From Streptomyces griseofuscus (GTDB lineage Bacteria; Actinomycetota; Actinomycetes; Streptomycetales; Streptomycetaceae), in the NCBI RefSeq assembly GCF_014673495.1, contig NZ_CP051006.1, forward strand, positions 4,712,001-4,776,000: DNA of 64,000 bases, read 5' to 3'. Shown here in pieces: positions 47,919 through 56,337 of the stretch. Both the position numbers and the translations under genes were made by a program. The first letter of the stretch is position 1; every line of letters begins with the position of its first letter. The notes beneath the pieces are model-generated. The model made no database searches and had not been told where the DNA came from. It worked only from the letters and a program-made list of their open reading frames with translations.

Positions 47919-50897
47919 ATGCATCCTGAACGCATGACGGATTCCTCGGCTCGGCCGGCCCGCTCGGACTTCCCGGCCGTCTCGGCACTCTCGGTTCTCG
48001 AAGCGGAGCTGCGCGCCTGCCTCCGCGGCGAGGTCCGTTTCGACGCCACTGCCCGCGCGCTCATGACCATGGACGCCTCCAACTACCGGCGCGTCCCCGC
48101 GGGAGTGGTCGCCCCCCGGGACGCCGAGGACGTGGCGGCGGCGCTGGAGGTGTGCCGGACGCACGGGGTGCCGGTGGTCGCCCGCGGCGGGGGCACGTCG
48201 ATCGCCGGGCAGGCCACGGGCACAGGGGTCGTACTGGATTTCACCCGCCACATGGACCGCCTGGTGGAGCTGGACCCCGGCACCCGCACGGCCGTCGTAC
48301 AGCCCGGCCTGGTCCTCGACAGCCTCCAGCGCGCCGCCGCCCCGCACGGCCTGCGCTTCGGCCCCGATCCGTCCACGCACAGCCGCTGCACCCTCGGCGG
48401 GATGATCGGCAACAACTCCTGCGGCTCCCACTCGGTGGCCTGGGGCACGACCGCCGACAACATCGCGGAGCTGGAGGTGCTCACCGCGCGCGGCCGGCGG
48501 TTGCGGCTCGGGCCCGGCTGGGCCGGCGTGCCCGAGGGGCTGCGGGAGCTGGCGGAGGGCGAGTTGCTCCGGCTGCGCACCGGCTTCCCGGACCTGCCCC
48601 GCCGCATCTCCGGGTACGCGCTGGACGCGCTGCTGCCGGAGAAGGGTGCCGACGTGGCCCGTTCCTTCTGCGGCTCCGAGGGCACCCTCGGCATCCTCAC
48701 CGAGGCGGTCGTGCGCCTGGTCGAGGCCCCGCCCGCCCGCGCCCTCGCGGTGCTGGGGTACGGCGACGAGAGCGCCGCCGCCGAGGCCGCCGCCGGTCTC
48801 CTGCCGCACCACCCGCTGACGGTGGAGGGCATGGCCGCCGACCTGGTGCCCCCCGGGGCCGGACTGCCCAGGGGCGGCGCCTGGCTGTTCGTGGAGACGG
48901 GCGGGGAGTCGGAGACGGAGGCCCGGGCCCGCGCGGAGGAGATCGTCCGGGCCGCCGATGTCGTGGACGCCCTCGTGGTGACCGAGCCCGCCGCCCAGCG
49001 GACCCTGTGGCGCATCCGCGAGGACGCGAGCGGCACGGCGACCCGGATGCCGGACGGCTCCGAGGCCTGGCCCGGCTGGGAGGACTGCGCGGTGCCCCCC
49101 GCCCGGCTCGGCGCCTACCTGCGCGACTTCCGCGCCCTGCTCTCCTCCCACGCCCTGCGCGGCACTCCGTACGGCCATTTCGGCGACGGCTGCATCCATG
49201 TCCGCATCGACTTCGACCTGCTCACCGAGCCCGGCATCGGCCGCTTCCGGCGCTTCTCGGAGGAACTGGCCGACCTGGTGGTGGCACACGGCGGCTCGCT
49301 GTCCGGGGAACACGGCGACGGCCAGGCCCGCGCCGAACTGCTGCCACGGATGTACGGCGCCGAGACGGTCCGGCTGTTCGAGCGCGCCAAGGCCCTCTGG
49401 GACCCGGACGACCTGCTCAACCCCGGCATGCTGGTCCGCCCCGCTCCCCTCGACGGCAACCTCCGCTTCTCCGTGCTCCCGGCGAAGCCCGTGGACGTGG
49501 CCTTCGGCTACCCGGCCGACGGCGGCGACTTCCGCGCGGCCGTCCGCCGCTGCGTCGGCGTGGCCAAGTGCCGTACGACCACGGGGGCGGGGCCCGCCGT
49601 GATGTGCCCGTCGTTCCGGGCGACCGGCGAGGAGGAGCACTCCACCCGGGGCCGGGCCCGGCTGCTGCACGAGATGCTGGCGGGCGAGCTGATCACCGAC
49701 GGCTGGCGCTCCACCGAGGTCCGCGACGCCCTCGATCTCTGCCTCGCCTGCAAGGGCTGCCGCACGGACTGCCCGGTCGGCGTCGACATGGCCACCTACA
49801 AGGCCGAGTTCCTGCACCACCACTACAAGGACCGGCGCCGCCCCGCCGCCCACCACAGCATGGGCCGCCTGCCCGAGTGGCTGCGCCGGATCGCCCGCAC
49901 CCGTACGGCTCCTCTTCTCAACGCGCTCGCCGCCGTCCCGCCCCTGGCGGCCGCCGCCAAACACCTCGCCGGGATCGCACCCGAGCGACGGCTTCCCCGG
50001 CTCGCCCCGAGCACCTTCACCGGCTGGTGGCGGCGCCGGAAGGCCGCGCCGACCCCGGGCGCCGGGGACCTGGTCGTCCTCTGGCCGGACACCTTCACCG
50101 AGCATCTGTCCCCCTCGGTCGGCCGCGCGGCCGTCCGCGTCCTGGAGGCCGCCGGGCTGCGGGTGACCCTCCCCCCGACCCGGCTGCCCCGCCGGAGCTC
50201 CCTCGCGCGGTCCGGCGCCGAGAGCCCGGCCCCCTCCCTCCTCCCGGCCCGCCGCGCCCGTGTCTGCTGCGGGCTGACCTATGTCTCCACCGGCCAGCTG
50301 GACCGCGCCCGGGCGGTGCTGCGCCGCACCCTCGATCTGCTGGAGCCGGTGCTGCGCGCGGGCGTCCCGGTCGTCGTGCTGGAACCGAGCTGCGCGGCCG
50401 CCCTGCGCACCGACCTGCCCGAGCTTTTGCACGACGACCCGCGCGCGGCCCGGCTCGCCGCCGCCGTCCTGACCTTCGCCGAGGCCCTGGAGCGGCATGC
50501 CCCGCGATGGACCCCGCCCGCCGTGGACCGCCCGGTCGCCGGCCAGACCCACTGCCATCAGCACGCGGTCCTCGGCGACGCCCCGGACCGGCGGCTGCGC
50601 GAGTCGGCCGGCCTCACCGGGGAACTCTCCGGCGGCTGCTGCGGTCTGGCCGGGAACTTCGGCTTCGAGAAGGGCCACTTCGAGGTCTCCCGGGCCTGCG
50701 CGGAGGACCAGCTGCTGCCCTCGATACGGAAGGCGGCCCCGGACACCGTGGTCCTGGCCGACGGCTACTCCTGCCGCACCCAGCTGGAGCAACTGGGCGG
50801 GGTGAAGGGGCGGCACCTGGCGGAGGTGCTGGCCGAGGCGCTGGAGAGGGACAGGGGCGCGCCGGAGCGGGACACGACCGCGGGGGAGGAGAAATGA
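47919..50897 (+). CDS. FAD-linked and Fe-S cluster oxidoreductase (GlcD/GlcF-type fusion)
   Basis: A 992-residue fusion. Residues 25-500 are a PCMH-type FAD domain (ARGGGTSIAGQATGTGVVLD; TLGGMIGNNSCGSHS; GSLSGEHGDGQARAELLP) of the D-lactate/glycolate/2-hydroxyglutarate dehydrogenase group. Residues 540-690 carry Fe-S ligands: CVGVAKCR with MCPSFRATGEEEHSTRGRAR, then CLACKGCRTDCPVGVDM. Two CCG-type motifs (RVCCGLTYV; GGCCGLAGNFGFEK) lie in the C-terminal third. It oxidises a 2-hydroxy acid at the membrane or cytosol and passes electrons on. The start is uncertain: ATG 47919 or 47934, neither with a ribosome site; a -10 box TAACTT is at 47891-47896. Confidence 0.88.
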   Translation: MHPERMTDSSARPARSDFPAVSALSVLEAELRACLRGEVRFDATARALMTMDASNYRRVPAGVVAPRDAEDVAAALEVCRTHGVPVVARGGGTSIAGQATGTGVVLDFTRHMDRLVELDPGTRTAVVQPGLVLDSLQRAAAPHGLRFGPDPSTHSRCTLGGMIGNNSCGSHSVAWGTTADNIAELEVLTARGRRLRLGPGWAGVPEGLRELAEGELLRLRTGFPDLPRRISGYALDALLPEKGADVARSFCGSEGTLGILTEAVVRLVEAPPARALAVLGYGDESAAAEAAAGLLPHHPLTVEGMAADLVPPGAGLPRGGAWLFVETGGESETEARARAEEIVRAADVVDALVVTEPAAQRTLWRIREDASGTATRMPDGSEAWPGWEDCAVPPARLGAYLRDFRALLSSHALRGTPYGHFGDGCIHVRIDFDLLTEPGIGRFRRFSEELADLVVAHGGSLSGEHGDGQARAELLPRMYGAETVRLFERAKALWDPDDLLNPGMLVRPAPLDGNLRFSVLPAKPVDVAFGYPADGGDFRAAVRRCVGVAKCRTTTGAGPAVMCPSFRATGEEEHSTRGRARLLHEMLAGELITDGWRSTEVRDALDLCLACKGCRTDCPVGVDMATYKAEFLHHHYKDRRRPAAHHSMGRLPEWLRRIARTRTAPLLNALAAVPPLAAAAKHLAGIAPERRLPRLAPSTFTGWWRRRKAAPTPGAGDLVVLWPDTFTEHLSPSVGRAAVRVLEAAGLRVTLPPTRLPRRSSLARSGAESPAPSLLPARRARVCCGLTYVSTGQLDRARAVLRRTLDLLEPVLRAGVPVVVLEPSCAAALRTDLPELLHDDPRAARLAAAVLTFAEALERHAPRWTPPAVDRPVAGQTHCHQHAVLGDAPDRRLRESAGLTGELSGGCCGLAGNFGFEKGHFEVSRACAEDQLLPSIRKAAPDTVVLADGYSCRTQLEQLGGVKGRHLAEVLAEALERDRGAPERDTTAGEEK

Positions 50898-50964
50898 CGG
50901 CCCGCCGGTGGACGGCCGCTTCCCTAGGGTGAGATGACCAGCGAGTCATGAAGGAGCAACGCGT

Positions 50965-52086
50965 ATGAGCCTCACCGTCCGTCCGGTCACCCGGGCCGAA
51001 CACCTCGCCTTCGTGGCGGGCCGCCCCTCGGCCAGCCATCTCCAGCTGCCGTCCTGGGGGGACGTGAAGCCGGACTGGCGGGCGGAGAGCCTGGGGTGGT
51101 TCGAGGCGGACGGACGGCTCGTCGGGGTGGGCCTGGTGCTGCTGCGGCCGCTGCCCAAGGTGAAGCGGTATCTGGCGTATCTGCCCGAGGGCCCGGTCAT
51201 CGACTGGGCGGCGCCCGACCTGGAGCGCTGGCTGGAGCCGATGCTGGCCCACCTCAAGGGGCTGGGCGCCTTCTCGGTGAAGATGGGCCCGCCCGTGGTG
51301 GTGCGGCGGTGGAGCCCGGACGCGGTCAAGGCCGCCATCGCCGACCCGGACGCGCACCGGCTGCGGGACGCGCCGCCGACCTCCGAGGAACCGGGGGCGC
51401 TCGCCCTCGTCGACCGGCTGCGCCGGATGGGCTGGCGGCAGACCGAGCCCGGCGGCGAGGACGGCTTCGCCGCCGGGCAGCCCCGGTACGTCTGCCAGGT
51501 GCCGTATGCCGGGCGGTCCCTGGAGGACATCCAGCGCGGGCTCAACCAGCAGTGGCGGCGCAACATCAAGAAGGCCGAGAAGGCGGGGGTGAAGGTCGTA
51601 CGGGGGGACCACGAGGATCTGCCGGCGTTCTACGAGCTGTACGCGGAGACGGCGGAGCGGGACCGCTTCATCCCGCGCCCGCTGTCGTACTTCCAGCGGA
51701 TGTGGACGGCGCTCACCGCCGAGCACCCGGACCGGATGCGGCTCTACCTCGCACAGCACGACGGCGAGGTGCTCGCCGCGGCCACCATGCTGATCGTCGG
51801 CGGCCATGTCTGGTACTCGTACGGCGCCTCCACCAGCCGCAGGCGGGAGGTGCAGCCCAACAACGCGATGCAGTGGCGGATGATGTGCGACGCCCATGAG
51901 CTGGGCGCCCATGTCTATGACTTCCGGGGCATCACCGACACCCTGGAGGAGTCCAACCACCTCCTCGGCCTGCTCCGCTTCAAGGTGGGCGCGGGCGGCG
52001 GGGCGGTGGAGTACGTGGGCGAGTGGGACTTCCCGCTGAACCGCCTGCTGCACAAGGCGTTCGACGTCTATATGGCGCGCCGCTGA
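50965..52086 (+). CDS. FemX/FemAB-type peptidoglycan interpeptide-bridge transferase
   Basis: A 373-residue member of the FemABX family with two GNAT-like folds (about 15-160 and 175-365). Markers: HLQLPSWGDVKPDWRAESLG at the N-terminus, NQQWRRNIKKAEKAGVKVV in the middle, and YDFRGITDTLEESNHLLGLL near the C-terminus. These enzymes add an amino acid (glycine in Streptomyces) from aminoacyl-tRNA to lipid II. ATG 50965 follows AAGGAGCAACGCGT, a strong ribosome site. It is a single gene 67 nt after the dehydrogenase. Confidence 0.92.
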   Translation: MSLTVRPVTRAEHLAFVAGRPSASHLQLPSWGDVKPDWRAESLGWFEADGRLVGVGLVLLRPLPKVKRYLAYLPEGPVIDWAAPDLERWLEPMLAHLKGLGAFSVKMGPPVVVRRWSPDAVKAAIADPDAHRLRDAPPTSEEPGALALVDRLRRMGWRQTEPGGEDGFAAGQPRYVCQVPYAGRSLEDIQRGLNQQWRRNIKKAEKAGVKVVRGDHEDLPAFYELYAETAERDRFIPRPLSYFQRMWTALTAEHPDRMRLYLAQHDGEVLAAATMLIVGGHVWYSYGASTSRRREVQPNNAMQWRMMCDAHELGAHVYDFRGITDTLEESNHLLGLLRFKVGAGGGAVEYVGEWDFPLNRLLHKAFDVYMARR

Positions 52087-52178
52087 GGGGCGGTGGCGGG
52101 CGGGAGCCCGTTATGCCGGAGGGGGATGTCTCAGCATCCAGGACAGTGTCATAAGAGGTTCACACTCCTGACGAGGTC

Positions 52179-52200
52179 TACTACCCTGGACCGGGTAGTA
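52179..52200. promoter_or_regulatory. Inverted repeat upstream of the EamA transporter
   Basis: TACTACCC (52179-52186) and GGGTAGTA (52193-52200) form a perfect 8-bp inverted repeat with a 6-nt centre, 42 nt before the GTG start. Size and symmetry fit a MarR-, PadR- or TetR-type operator. Confidence 0.45.
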
Positions 52201-52241
52201 CAGGGAGCTGTACATGATCTGAGTCGAGCACCGGGACCGCC

Positions 52242-53180
52242 GTGACCACCGTCAACACCCCCACCGCCACTTCCGGGTCGTCCGCGACGACACCCGGGTC
52301 CCCGGGCACTCCGGGGCGTCTCGGCTCGTTCGGGCCGGTGGGGCTGGTGCTGGCCGGCGGGGTGTCGGTGCAGTTCGGCGGGGCGCTCGCGGTTTCGCTG
52401 ATGCCGAGGGCGGGCGCGCTGGGCGTTGTGACGCTCCGGCTCGTCGCGGCGGCCGTGGTCCTGCTGCTGTTCTGCCGGCCCCGGCTGCGCGGCCACTCGC
52501 GCGCCGACTGGGGCACGGTGATCGCCTTCGGTGTCGCGCTGGGCGGTATGAACAGCCTGTTCTACGAGGCCGTGGCCCGTATCCCGCTCGGCCCCGCCGT
52601 CACCCTCGAAGTGCTCGGCCCGCTCGCGCTCTCGGTCGTCTCCTCCCGCCGCCTGGTCAACGTCGTGTGGGCGGCGCTCGCCCTGGGCGGGGTGTTCCTG
52701 CTCGGTGGCGGGGGCTTCAGCGGGGTGGACCCCGTGGGGGTGGGCTTCGCGCTCGGCGCGGGCGTGATGTGGACGGCGTACATAGTCTTCAGCGCGCGCA
52801 CCGGCCGGCGCTTCCCGCAGGCGGACGGGCTGGCGCTGGCGATGACGGTCGCGGCGCTGCTCGTCCTGCCGCTCGGCATCGCCTCCTCCGGCGACCGACT
52901 GCTCGACCCGACCACGCTCGGCCTCGGGGCGGCGGTGGCCGTGCTCTCCTCGGTCCTGCCCTACACCCTCGAACTCCTGGCCCTGCGCAATCTGCCCGCC
53001 GCCACCTTCGCCATCCTGATGAGCCTGGACCCCGCCCTCGCCGCCACCGCCGGCTTCCTCATCCTCGGCCAGGCCCTCTCCGCCCCGGAGATCGCCGCGA
53101 TCGCCCTGGTCATCGCCGCGAGCATCGGCGCGGTGCGCACCCAGGTGGGCAGGTCCAGGGCACCGGCCCTGGACGCGTAG
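52242..53180 (+). CDS. EamA/DMT-family transporter
   Basis: A 312-residue permease with ten hydrophobic helices (two EamA repeats of about 140 residues). The N-terminal 28 residues are Thr/Ser/Pro/Gly-rich and cytoplasmic. Landmarks: SVQFGGALAVSLMPRAGALG in repeat 1, EVLGPLALSVVSSRRLVNVV between repeats, and ATFAILMSLDPALAATAGFL in repeat 2. This is the RhtA/threonine-exporter-like branch; substrate unknown. GTG 52242 is taken. The upstream inverted repeat suggests ligand-controlled expression. It converges on the methyltransferase pseudogene. Confidence 0.88.
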   Translation: MTTVNTPTATSGSSATTPGSPGTPGRLGSFGPVGLVLAGGVSVQFGGALAVSLMPRAGALGVVTLRLVAAAVVLLLFCRPRLRGHSRADWGTVIAFGVALGGMNSLFYEAVARIPLGPAVTLEVLGPLALSVVSSRRLVNVVWAALALGGVFLLGGGGFSGVDPVGVGFALGAGVMWTAYIVFSARTGRRFPQADGLALAMTVAALLVLPLGIASSGDRLLDPTTLGLGAAVAVLSSVLPYTLELLALRNLPAATFAILMSLDPALAATAGFLILGQALSAPEIAAIALVIAASIGAVRTQVGRSRAPALDA

Positions 53181-53208
53181 TCGGCGTAGGAGCCCAGGGA
53201 GTCACCGG

Positions 53209-53975
53209 TCACCACGCGCCGGTCTTCCCCCACACCGACACATGCTGTCGGCTCTCGCCGGTGAACGGCGACCGTTCCCAGTCGCTCCACCGCTCCCGCA
53301 GCCGCATCCCGGCGAGCCGGGCCATGAGGTCCAGCTCGGCCGGCCAGACATAGCGGAACGGGATCGCGCGACAGGTGCCCCGCCCGTCCGCGACCTCCAC
53401 ATGGTGCGAGCTGACCGACTGGGTCGCCACGTCGTACACGTCGAACCCCAGCCGCCGCCCGTCCACCCGGAACGGCACCGCCTCCTGCCCCGGCGGCAGC
53501 CGCCGCAGATCGGGCACCCCGACCTCCACCACGAAACAGCCTCCAGGGTCCAGATGGGCGGCGGCGGTGCGGAAGCAGTCGACCTGGGCGTCCTGGGAGG
53601 TGAGGTTCATGATCGTGTCGAAGACCAGACAGGCGAGGTCGAAGGTGCCCGGCACCCTGGTCGTGGCGAAGTCCCCGAAGGTCACCGGGACCGCCGCCCC
53701 GCCCGGCTTGGCGCGCAGCCGCGCGACCATGGCCCGCGACAGATCGATCCCGTGCACCCGCACCCCGCGCGCCCGGCCAGGGGCAGCGCGATCCGCCCGG
53801 TCCCCACTCCCAGCTCCAGCGCGCGGCCCCCGTCCCCGGCGAGCCCTGCCAGGAACTCCACGGCCGGTCCCACGACCCGCGGCGCGAACATCTCCGCGGA
53901 CGAGGCGTCCTACCCCGCCGCGACCGCTTCCCCGAAGTACCCGTCCGCATCGACGTACCCGTGCTCATCGGCCAT
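53209..53975 (-). pseudogene. SAM-dependent methyltransferase, nonsense plus frameshift
   Basis: Read on the minus strand from ATG 53975 (MADEHGYVDADGYFGEAVAA) the frame meets TAG at 53910-53912, where related proteins have a tyrosine before DASSAEMF. Beyond it the same frame gives the SAM motif GRALELGVGTGRIALPLAGR, then shifts near 53763-53772 into a second frame (VRVHGIDLSRAMVARLRAKP) that is intact to 53209. One base is missing in GGGCGCGCGGGG. Two independent lesions argue for a true pseudogene rather than one sequencing error. The second frame could give a 185-residue fragment lacking the cofactor loop. Confidence 0.8.
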
Positions 53976-54147
53976 CCGCCGAAAGTACGGCACCGGCCGC
54001 CCGTCCGGCGCCCGGATTTCCCGGTGGCCGGGTTGGCCGAATGGGCGGGGGTGGACCGGTCCGGCGGCGGAGGTGATGTGTACGTTGGCGGGGAGGGGTC
54101 CACGGCGTCCTCGGGGGCGTCGGCAACAGGCAGGGGAACAGGAACGC

Positions 54148-55359
54148 ATGGCACGTGTCGCCGTCATCACCGCGCCCAACATCGGCTACCGCAACACCGG
54201 GATGCTGACCGTCGACCTGGCCTTCGAGGCGATGCGGCGGCGGATGGGGGACGGGGTCGAGGCGAGCTGGTACACGCTGCATCTGCCGCAGACCGTGCCG
54301 TTGCGGGGGTTGCGGGAGGGCGTGCGGGGGGCGGAACTGCCCTTCCGGTTCCGGTCGTTGATCGACGAGGTCGACACCCTGCGCGAGCATGACGCGGTCG
54401 TCTTCTGGGGCGACTTCCTGCACGCCCGGCACTACCTCGTCCAGGACGCCGCCAACCGGCTCCTCGACTACGGGCTGGTCAAGGACCGGGGTGCCGCCCG
54501 CGCCCTGCTCAACCGGACGCTGCTGCTCGCCGACCAGCCGGACGAACTGCTCGACCGCACCCTCAGTTACGGCGGCACGATCCTGCACAACACGCAGTCG
54601 GACTACGAGGACAAGGAGTACGGCCCCTTGTTCACGCGGCTGATGACGCGGAGCCACCGGGTCTGGGTGCGTGATCCGCTGTCGGCGGCCAAGCTCGGGC
54701 ATCTGCGCGGGGATCGCCCGACCGACCACTTCGGCTCCGACGCGGCCCTGCTGAACCGCCCCGGCGATCTGGCCGGCCTCCCGGTCACGCCCTGGTCCCA
54801 GGACCTTCCGGACGGCGGGGCGATCGGGGTGTTCCTGGGGGCCCGTACGAAGATCCCCGACTGGCTCCCCGGGTTCTGTCAGGGGCTCGCGGAGCGGCTG
54901 GACGCGCCCCTGGAATGGATCCCCTGGTTCGACGGGGCCGCCCCGCGACAGGTCGGGCACCTCCCCGCCCGCCCCGGCGACCCCACGGTCGGCGACCTGC
55001 TCGGGGTCCTGCCCCGCTACCGCCTCGTCATCACCGACACCTACCACCTGTGCGTCAACGCCTGGGGTGCCGGCACCCCGGTGGTCTGCGTCGGCGCGCC
55101 CGAGCCGGTGCCGACGACCGACCGCGACTACCTGACGCTCAGCGATGTGAAGAAGCACGTCCTGCACATGGCGTACGACGCGGCCGACTTCTACCTCCCC
55201 ACCGCCGCCGACAGCCCCGAGGGGCACGAGCGGCGGGCCGAGCGGATCGTGCGGCTGGTGGAGGGCGGGGGAGCGGCCGCCGTGGCCGAGCGGATCCGCG
55301 CGCACGCCGAGTACTCGGCGAACTCCTTCACCGAGACCCTCACCTCACTCCTGGGGTGA
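54148..55359 (+). CDS. Polysaccharide pyruvyl transferase-family protein
   Basis: A 403-residue protein. The N-terminus RVAVITAPNIGYRNTGMLTVD and the middle DAVVFWGDFLHARHYLVQDA are typical of the GT-B-like PS_pyruv_trans fold, and RLVITDTYHLCVNAWGAGTP is the conserved C-terminal block. Such enzymes add pyruvate ketals to cell-surface sugars or are related glycosyltransferases; the acceptor is unknown. ATG 54148 follows a purine-rich AGGGGAACAGGAA. It is divergent from the methyltransferase pseudogene and has no glycan-synthesis neighbours, so its pathway cannot be inferred. Confidence 0.83.
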   Translation: MARVAVITAPNIGYRNTGMLTVDLAFEAMRRRMGDGVEASWYTLHLPQTVPLRGLREGVRGAELPFRFRSLIDEVDTLREHDAVVFWGDFLHARHYLVQDAANRLLDYGLVKDRGAARALLNRTLLLADQPDELLDRTLSYGGTILHNTQSDYEDKEYGPLFTRLMTRSHRVWVRDPLSAAKLGHLRGDRPTDHFGSDAALLNRPGDLAGLPVTPWSQDLPDGGAIGVFLGARTKIPDWLPGFCQGLAERLDAPLEWIPWFDGAAPRQVGHLPARPGDPTVGDLLGVLPRYRLVITDTYHLCVNAWGAGTPVVCVGAPEPVPTTDRDYLTLSDVKKHVLHMAYDAADFYLPTAADSPEGHERRAERIVRLVEGGGAAAVAERIRAHAEYSANSFTETLTSLLG

Positions 55360-55374
55360 ACCCGGGTTCACCCC
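55353..55374 (+). terminator. 22-bp perfect palindrome over the stop codon
   Basis: The sequence 55353-55374 (arm GGGGTGAACCC) is fully self-complementary. It includes the TGA stop of the preceding gene and is followed by CGAAAAG. A hairpin terminator is likely. Confidence 0.65.
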
Positions 55375-55432
55375 CGAAAAGGCCCTCCATCGCCCCGGGC
55401 GCCCTCGGCCAAGTTCGGCTCAATAAATCATG

Positions 55433-55444
55433 CAAGCACGCTTG
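55433..55444 (+). promoter_or_regulatory. Palindrome before the acyl-CoA catabolic operon
   Basis: CAAGC-AC-GCTTG (55433-55444) lies in an AT-rich patch 33 nt upstream of the first gene. The symmetric element covers the likely -35 region and is a candidate TetR-type operator for the operon. Confidence 0.5.
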
Positions 55445-55476
55445 ATTGTTTCCGTGCCCGCTGCGATGCTCCCCTC

Positions 55477-56337
55477 ATGGCCGACCCGACGCCCGTCATC
55501 GACGACCTGCGTGCCGAGAGCGAAGAACTGGACCGGCTCGTCGCCCGGTTGACGCCCGAGCAGTGGACGCTCGCCACTCCCGCGCCCGGCTGGTCCGTCG
55601 CCCACCAGATCGCCCACCTCGCCTGGACCGACCGCGCGGCGCTGGCCGCCGTCACCGACGCGGACGCGTTCCGCGTGCTGGTCGAGCAGGCCCTCGCCCG
55701 CTACGACTCCTTCGTGGACGAGGGCGCGGAGGAGAGTGCCGGGCTGCCGCCCGCGGAACTCCTCGCGCAGTGGCGGTCCGGGCGCGACGCCCTCGACCTG
55801 GCCCTGCGCGCGGCCGAACCCGGCGTCCGTTTCCCCTGGTTCGGGCCGCCCATGGCCGTCGCCTCCATGGCCACCGCCCGCCTCATGGAGACCTGGGCCC
55901 ACAGCCTGGACGTCGCCGACGCGCTCGGCGTCACCCGCGCCCCCACCGACCGCCTCGCGCACATCGTCCGACTCGGCGTGCGCACAAGGGACTTCGCGTA
56001 CTCGCTGCATAAACTCACCCCGCCCGCCGAGGAGTTCCTTATCCGGCTCACGGCGCCGAGCGGTGCCGTATGGGGCTACGGCCCCGACGACGCCCCGCAG
56101 CGCGTCACCGGCCCGGCGCTCGACTTCTGCCTCCTCGTCACCCAGCGCGCCCACCGCGACGACCTCGCCCTGACCGCCGTGGGCCCGGACGCGGACCGCT
56201 GGCTGGACATCGCCCAGGTCTTCGCGGGCCCACCGGGAGGCGGCCGGAAGCCGAAGACGGCGGTGGAGACGCCGGAGGAGACAGCGGAGGAGACGCCGGA
56301 CGAGACGGCCGGCCCGGCGGCGGGATCCGGCCGGTGA
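55477..56337 (+). CDS. TIGR03084 family metal-binding protein
   Basis: A 286-residue protein with a DinB/maleylpyruvate-isomerase-like helical bundle. Metal-ligand histidines are probable in WSVAHQIAHLAWTDR (about 45-59) and LMETWAHSLDVADALG (about 137-152), as in the TIGR03084 family. A C-terminal Glu/Thr-rich tail (about 260-286) looks disordered. ATG 55477 is probably leaderless (GATGCT just upstream). The stop overlaps the next start (GTGA). It is a frequent first gene in actinobacterial AtuA/acyl-CoA carboxylase operons; a role with mycothiol adducts is possible but unproven. Confidence 0.87.
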   Translation: MADPTPVIDDLRAESEELDRLVARLTPEQWTLATPAPGWSVAHQIAHLAWTDRAALAAVTDADAFRVLVEQALARYDSFVDEGAEESAGLPPAELLAQWRSGRDALDLALRAAEPGVRFPWFGPPMAVASMATARLMETWAHSLDVADALGVTRAPTDRLAHIVRLGVRTRDFAYSLHKLTPPAEEFLIRLTAPSGAVWGYGPDDAPQRVTGPALDFCLLVTQRAHRDDLALTAVGPDADRWLDIAQVFAGPPGGGRKPKTAVETPEETAEETPDETAGPAAGSGR

